Positions 58,858-64,000 of a stretch of 64,000 nt of DNA are shown in pieces. The translations under genes and the position numbers were made by a program. Source of the DNA: Dastarcus helophoroides (lineage: Eukaryota; Arthropoda; Insecta; Coleoptera; Bothrideridae); contig CM053335.1 in assembly GCA_028583605.1 (NCBI GenBank), forward strand, positions 10,794,053-10,858,052. The letters run 5' to 3'. Position 1 is the first letter of the stretch. Each line of letters starts with the position of its first letter. The notes below the pieces were generated by a model. It had not been told where the DNA came from. It saw only the letters and a program-made list of their open reading frames with translations, and did no database searches.

Positions 58858-59041
58858 CACAGGCCCACAAAAAAAAAAGTGATGTGTGCTGGGTGTCGGA
58901 CCCACATAGTCCGGCGTATTTTTTCCCGCTGAACACGAATCTGTAGTCTAAATTGGGGGTCAAACTGCTAAAAGTAGAGAAAAACCAAAAAAAACCGATA
59001 AAAATCACGATCTCGTATTTTTTTCTGTTTGATATTATCAT
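58858..59041 (+). repeat. CMC-type element, left terminal inverted repeat (~184 bp)
   Basis: It matches 61,284-61,466 in inverted orientation with only a few differences (for example GATGTGTGCTGGG against AGTGTGTGCTGGG, and small indels in A or T runs). High identity suggests a fairly recent insertion, younger than the heavily damaged piggyBac host. Confidence 0.92.
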
Positions 59042-59043
59042 TC

Positions 59044-60876
59044 TTATAATTTTCGTCTTTTCCTGACCCTTTTTTCTTCAAATGACCTGTGAAGTGGATT
59101 TCTGCTACGTTTTGTTCCTTTTTCTTGAGTTTCTCTGTGTAGCATCCAACAGTAATCTGCAAACATATTTATTCCCCACTGTCCCTGAAACCGCCGTTCA
59201 AACTCTTTGAGATCTTGGTGAAATCTTTCTCCTTGCTCTTCACTGAAGTCTCCGTTATTCTCCGGGAATTGGTCAAGATGCGAATCAAGGAAGTGCATTT
59301 TCAAATTCATTAGGCAACCTGAATGCTGAAAATTTCTTATCATATTTGCCACAATGCTTTTGTAATCAGCATCCTTGGTATTGCCTAAAAATTTGGTACA
59401 CACTTCCTTGAAACTTAACCACGATGCCTTTTCTTGGTCATCCATGACTGCAACAAACCCTTCATCTTTGAATAACTTTCGGATTTCCGGTCCATCGAAG
59501 ATGCCTTCCCTTAATTTAGCATCAGATTTTTTTTTAAACACAGTACGCAGGTACGTAAAACATTCACCATCTTTATCAAGAGCTTTGACATACTGTTTAA
59601 TTAAGCCAAGTTTTATATGAAGAGGAGGAATGAGAATTTTGGCTGGATCAACAAGCGGTTTCTTTATTATATTATGTGATCCAACCTTAAATGAAGATCG
59701 TAAAGGCCATTCTTTTTTTACGTAGTGATTTTTTTCGATCCCTACTGTCAAACATACACAAATAGCATGGATATTTTGTGAATCCAGATTGCTGTCCAAG
59801 GATCATGGACAAAATTTTTAAATCACCACATACTTGCCACTTATGTTCTTCGTACTTTATTTTCTTTAGGACAACTTCGAGGTTTGAATACTCTTCTTTA
59901 AGTACAGTGGAGTGGGCTAAAGGTAGAGGAGCGAATTTGTTGGTGTTGTGGAGAAGGACTGCCTTAAGACTCTGTTGAGACGAATCAATGAATAACCGCC
60001 AATTTTCTGGCTCATATAAATTTGGCTTAAATTCATCGATAAGTCCTTTTACATCAGTGCAATAGAGTAAATCTTCATTTTTTTCAAAATATTTACGGAA
60101 GGCTTCTTCTCGATTCCGATAAAACGAAACTTTAGTACCTTTTGTCAATAGATTTCTCTTTTTCATATTCGAAGCCAATATTTCAGCCGCTTCTTTTGAG
60201 AGTTTAGCCTCTCTGAATAAATCATTCAGATGTTTTTGATCGTATTTTTCCGGCTTCCGATCTTCACCAATAGGTCTGTATTCTTCATTGCTCGAAAACT
60301 CTTCTTCCTCAGATTCGCTAGAAATGTTTTCACTACTAGTATCAAACTCTTTATCAATAAAAGCTGAATTTTCAGGATCGACGTCGACTTCCATTGTGTC
60401 TAATCCACTAGTCAGACTGTCTTGTGACGTGTCATCTTCTAAACCTTCTATGAAGTTTGCAACTGGTTGTTGAACACTTGAAACAGAAGGATAAGAAATT
60501 TTATCCTTATGCATTCGGCCCACAGTGTTGACATTTGTTGTGCAAAAGTAACAATTACTTGCATCAAGTGGCTTTTTCCATATCGCTGGAGTTTTAAATT
60601 TAAGATTCGCCTTGACCTGGTGCTTTTCAAATCTATTGATCATATTATAACATGAGCCACAAACAAAATTGGGTATCCAATTTTTGAGATCGAGGGAAAC
60701 TTTCATATTGAAGCACTTTTCATACAAAGTCACGAAACGATCTGTTAGTTTCTTTGTATTTTTTATCCCTATGTACTTTGCACAAACGTAGCAAAAAGCA
60801 TTGGGATTTCCAGTACATTTGTGATTGCCACGAGTACTAGAAGTTCCAGCAAAATTTTCAGTAGAAGAATCCATGA
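59044..60876 (-). pseudogene. CMC-like DDE transposase with a single frameshift
   Basis: The first ATG (60,876) gives MDSSTENF. An upstream frame extension to 60,895 begins at GTG and is not needed. Total length is about 610 residues if the shift is ignored. The N-terminal third has Cys pairs (HKCTG, CYVC, CGSC, CYFC) suggesting zinc-binding folds for DNA or protein contact. An acidic linker (about residues 150-205) follows. Candidate DDE residues: Asp in FIDSSQQSLKAVLLHN, Asp in CGDLKILSMILG, and Glu in FSEEQGERFHQD. Between the last two is a zinc-knuckle-like KYPCYLCMFDSR, then HYVKKEWP. The C-terminus is basic (KRVRKRRKL), a likely nuclear signal. The frame breaks at the A7 run at 59,729-59,735 (minus strand). 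One base less there would join both halves. The gene is otherwise intact. Many insects carry similar unnamed proteins. Confidence 0.75.
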
Positions 60877-61283
60877 AAATAAATAAACCCCGCACGCTAG
60901 AATACCTAGGCCTAACTATGAGGGCTTTCCGACTTTGACAAGGACAATGTCAACTCGTCGTCGGACACACTACGGCATCATTCTCATATTCTAGCGCTTC
61001 CCTGCAAAACAGCGCGCCTTCGCTGGCTTCGATACGCCGAAATGTTGACTAGCGAATCATTCTACACATCCCGATAAAGGGCAGTTGTCATCGTAGTCCA
61101 ATCATTCCGGAGTAGCAGGTTTCTGCCGGTAAATGTACCGATTTGGTTAACCATTTCCTTATTTTTTGTCAAAAACAAAATATCATCTATGTGACACTTA
61201 AATAAGACACAATAAGTAGAGAATTAACGTATTTGCACATTACGGTTGGATATTACAGAGAGAAACAAGTAGAAACTGCAAGA
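60877..61283. other. CMC-type element upstream region, probable promoter side
   Basis: About 400 bp between the transposase start and the right terminal repeat with no open frame. It should contain the minus-strand promoter, but I see no definite TATA or initiator motif. Confidence 0.4.
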
Positions 61284-61466
61284 TGATAATATCATACAGA
61301 AAAAAATACGAGATCGTGATTTTTATCGGTTTTTTTGGTTTTTCTCCACTTTTAGCAGTTTGACCCCAATTTAAACTACAGATTCGTGTTCAGCAGCGGA
61401 AAAAAATACGCCGGACTATGTGGGTCCGACACCCAGCACACACTACTTTTTTTTTGTGGGCCTGTG
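61284..61466 (-). repeat. CMC-type element, right terminal inverted repeat (~183 bp)
   Basis: The inverse of 58,858-59,041. A plus-strand open frame that starts here at 61,420 and runs into piggyBac coding sequence is a fusion artefact of the insertion. Confidence 0.92.
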
Positions 61467-63468
61467 TTATCTTAGTAAGTTAGAAGGCGGTTGGCTCTCA
61501 GAAGATGGCCTTGATGACCAAGATTCCGATGATGAAAACCGCGATGCTGATGAAGTTATAAGAGTGTTGCAGGAGGAGAACGATAATGATGATGATGATG
61601 TGGATGAAACTGCTGACATTGATCCTCCTCTTGTAGAACCAGAAGATCAAGAATACTCTCACCCATCAATATCATCCAATTTGCAGTCTTCATCCAGTTT
61701 TCCATTTGACAAAAGAAGCTTGATTTGGAAAAAAAGGAATCTGGTGTATGATACAGATAAAATTACTTTCTTGGGAAGTTCTACTGCTTCAGGCGGTCTA
61801 TCACACCTAGAAACTCCATATCAATGTTTTAACCATTTTATCACTGAAGATTTTATCAAAACATTAGTAGAGGAGACAAATTTATATATAATACAGAGTA
61901 ACTCTAGTTCATCTATAACATTTACAGAATATAATTTGTATAAGCTCTTTGGTATATTATTATACATGTCAGTAATCAAATTTCCTAACACAAGATCATA
62001 CTGGTCGCCCAAGTTTGGATATGAGCCCATTTCTTCAACAATGCCACTAAACAAGTTTGACAAAATAAAGTTATCATTACATTTTAATAACAATGATCTT
62101 CACATCCAGAACATGATAGGCTTTATAAAATCCGCTCTGATATCAAGCATCTCAATGAGAGGTTTGCCACAGTGCCAATGAATCAAAGACTTTCTGTGGA
62201 TGAACAGATGTGTTCTACCAAAGTAGGGCATTTTTTAAAACAGTATCTGCCTAAGAAGCCCCATAAATGGGGCTTCAAATTGTATGTTCTCTGTGATTTG
62301 ATGGGATATGCCCACAAGTTTGAGGTATATTCTGGACAAGAGAATACAGAGAAACTCCCAGATGAACCAGATCTTGGTGCAACAGGAAATGTTGTAGTTC
62401 GTTTGCTTCGAGGAGTGCCAAGAAACCAAAACCACATCATATACTTTGATAATTTTTATACCTCTTTGCCATTGGTAGTTTTTTTTTAGCTAAATCAGGA
62501 ATTCACACAGTGGGAACTGTGCAACAAAACAGGATACCAAATAATAAACTTCCAGAGAAGAAAAATTTCATGAAAAAATCTGTGCCCAGAGGTAGTTTTG
62601 AGGAAAGAGTGTCTGTGCATGATGGTATAGATTTGAGTTGTGTGGCTTGGAAAGATAATAAGATAGTAACCCTGTTATCTTCTTACTCTGGAGCATCGCC
62701 TGTAACTAAAGTCAATAGATTTGACAGGACAACAAAAGAAAAAATTGATATTACTTGCCCGTTTATTAACCAAGAGTACAATAAACATATGGGAGGAGTA
62801 GATCTCATGGATAGCTTTTTGGGCAGAAATCATATAAAACTGAGATCTAAAAAGTGGTATTTGCGTATTTTTTTCATCTATTTGATCTAGCTATTATAAA
62901 CTCTTGGATTATTTATTAAAAAAATGCTTAAAAAAGAGGTGAACCTAAAAAGAGTCTGCTTACAATGGGCCAATTCGGAAACGAATTGGCCTTTGTGCTA
63001 TGCAACAGAGGAACCACCAAAGAGGGCGTCCTAGTACCAGTTTACTAGAAGAAGAACTACAATAAAAAAAAGAAAAGGTTCTCCAGCTCCACCACCTCCA
63101 AAAGACATAAGAAAAGATGGTGCTGAACATTGGCCAAAAGTAGGTGGGTCACTCCGGTGCAAATTTCCCAAATGTAAAGGCTATTCCACAATTTCGTGTA
63201 TTAAATGTGGCGTCAATTTGTGCTTAAATAAAAATAATAATTGTTTTTTAAATTATCATAAAGAATAAAGAAGATTGAGTAAACAATATTTTTTTTATTT
63301 ATTTAGTACTGAGCTAAATATGTGACAATGCATGATGATGTAAATTTCCATCATATTGTTTTTTACATAATACATATTTTTATTTACACTAGGATTTTTT
63401 TAAATATTTTTCCTTTAATCTAGAGCATTAATTACATCACCCTGATTTATTTTAAAAAAATTTAAAAA

Positions 63469-63484
63469 ATCATGCAAAGAAGGG
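63469..63484 (-). repeat. piggyBac right terminal inverted repeat
   Basis: The inverse of the left repeat, followed immediately by TTAA at 63,485-63,488. Confidence 0.93.
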
Positions 63485-63488
63485 TTAA

Positions 63489-64000
63489 TGTGATGAAACT
63501 GATTTTTCTACAATTCATTGAAAATACAATTTTATATTGTTTCATTAAATTAGCGTTTGGTGGTTAAAAACATTCTTCGAACCGTTATTTATTTCGTTCC
63601 GGCTTTCGTTCCGACAAAAATAGCGGTTTCTTCCGGTTTTCGGTTCAGTTCTGGGTGACTCATTTTTTTTTATTTTTCAAAAGTTTTTCGAATTAAAAGT
63701 TGATTTTCGATAATTTAAAAAATGTTATGTCTTTTTTTTTTCTTTAATATTACAACATGTAACTACTCTGATCTTGCCTAAAATTTAAGGAAAATATTTT
63801 TTATTTTTCAAGTTAAAAAATTTCAAGCTGAAATGCTGAATTTTGAGTTCAATTTAAGTATAAACTTCAATAAAAATCTGAATTTTATAAAAAAAACTAA
63901 ATCAGAATTTCGGGTTTAGAAATTTTAAATTTAAATTATTCTTCATTGTAGACTCTTAATGATCGGAAACATTATCATTATTAATTTTATTTAACATTTC
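63489..64000. other. ordinary to low-complexity AT-rich sequence, no gene
   Basis: Right flank of piggyBac. It includes a GC-richer stretch (CGTTCCGGCTTTCGTTCCG near 63,595) and then A/T-run DNA. Nothing assignable. Confidence 0.4.

Larger units (their letters stand above)
58858..61466 (-). mobile_element. CMC-type (CACTA/Chapaev-like) DNA transposon inserted in piggyBac
   Basis: The 2,609 bp element has ~183 bp terminal inverted repeats starting CACAGGCCCACAAAA, flanked by TTA on both sides (58,855-58,857 and 61,467-61,469). Removing the element and one TTA restores an open piggyBac exon, which fixes the boundaries. CACAG ends fit the CMCWR consensus of CMC elements, and 3-bp TWA duplications are known for Chapaev3-like members. 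It carries one transposase gene on the minus strand. The superfamily is my inference from ends, duplication and protein layout; PIF/Harbinger also makes TWA duplications. Confidence 0.85.
58662..63268 (+). pseudogene. piggyBac transposase, split by an insertion and frameshifted
   Basis: A likely first exon (MSGKK, 58,662-58,676) is followed by a GT-AG intron (58,677-58,840) and an exon starting GNLNDY, which is cut at 58,857. Coding resumes at 61,468 with [13 protein letters not shown], then an acidic tail (61,520-61,660). The catalytic domain follows with all four expected acidic residues: SVDEQM (62,190), YFDNFYTS (62,445), GGVDLMDSF (62,795, two Asp). The cysteine-rich C-terminal domain is at about 63,155-63,265 (CKFPKCKGYSTISCIKCG, then CLNKNNNC and a His). 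Damage beyond the insertion: shifts near 62,113, in the T run at 62,480-62,488, in the T run near 62,868, and several more up to 63,065. It is clearly inactive. Exon 1 is inferred only from the splice pattern. Confidence 0.88.
58387..63484 (+). mobile_element. piggyBac-family DNA transposon, interrupted and decayed
   Basis: The 16-bp terminal inverted repeat CCCTTCTTTGCATGAT is at 58,387-58,402 and inverted at 63,469-63,484, bordered by TTAA on both sides (58,383-58,386 and 63,485-63,488), the hallmark of piggyBac. Subterminal inverted copies of a near-palindromic word (GATGGAAATTTACATCA at 58,752, inverse at 63,336) add to the match. The element is 5,098 bp because a 2,609 bp transposon lies inside; without it piggyBac would be about 2.5 kb, a normal length. 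Confidence 0.93.

Noticed and set aside
59375..59978. Plus-strand frames at 59,375-59,620 and 59,778-59,978
   Set aside because: Antisense shadows of the CMC-like transposase gene.
61420..62181. A 253-codon protein starting at 61,420
   Set aside because: Its first ~15 codons come from the inner transposon end; the rest is piggyBac coding sequence that truly begins upstream at 58,662.

Overview
The window looks like repeat-rich insect genomic DNA. It is strongly AT-rich and has no bacterial-style gene organisation. It carries insect-type transposable elements: piggyBac, a CMC-type DNA transposon, hAT-like and pogo-like elements, and a jockey-clade LINE. I cannot name the order or species from sequence alone. 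I found no host protein-coding gene that I can support, and no tRNA, rRNA or CRISPR.

Layout. 1-1900 is ordinary AT-rich DNA. 2.1-9.0 kb is tandem and degenerate A-rich repeat, including a 1.05 kb hexanucleotide array. 9.04-9.8 kb is ordinary, and 9.9-10.25 kb is a palindrome carrying a hammerhead ribozyme. 11-12.7 kb is ordinary and 12.7-14.1 kb is a second hexanucleotide array. 15.8-17.55 kb is a tandem and foldback repeat with hammerhead ribozymes. 18.4-22.9 kb is a tandem array built from a foldback element and a pogo-like element. 23.2-24.6 kb is ordinary. 24.6-29.0 and 31.7-38.4 kb are two related low-complexity blocks either side of a dead LINE at 29.5-31.5 kb. 38.4-39.3 kb is an ordinary island and 39.3-43.2 kb is a T-rich low-complexity block. 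44.6-46.96 kb is ordinary. 46,968-51,656 is a hAT-like element with a perfect 8-bp target duplication. 52,017-57,023 is a second hAT-like element containing a 2.6 kb palindrome. 57-58.4 kb is ordinary. 58,387-63,484 is a decayed piggyBac element whose coding exon was hit by a 2.6 kb CMC-like transposon.

Main finding. Three unrelated palindromic repeat families (here called A, B and C) each carry sequences with the hammerhead ribozyme architecture: a CTGANGA core, stem II, GAAA, a very short stem III, a NUH cleavage site and stem I. Family B has an exact core. Family C has it in direct tandem copies 717 nt apart (a decayed third copy lies 736 nt further on) plus an inverted copy, as expected for a retrozyme-like or Penelope-related repeat. 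Family A has one extra nucleotide in the core, but stem II covaries between copies. In every palindrome the ribozymes point outward from the centre.

The elements are layered. The CMC element sits in piggyBac, the pogo-like element sits in family A, family A pieces sit in the hAT-like element, and a palindrome sits in the second hAT-like element. Much of the low-complexity DNA (runs of A or T broken by words such as GTCGAAATTTT) lies inside recognisable element boundaries or between short direct repeats, so it may be mobile-element filler rather than passive intergenic DNA.
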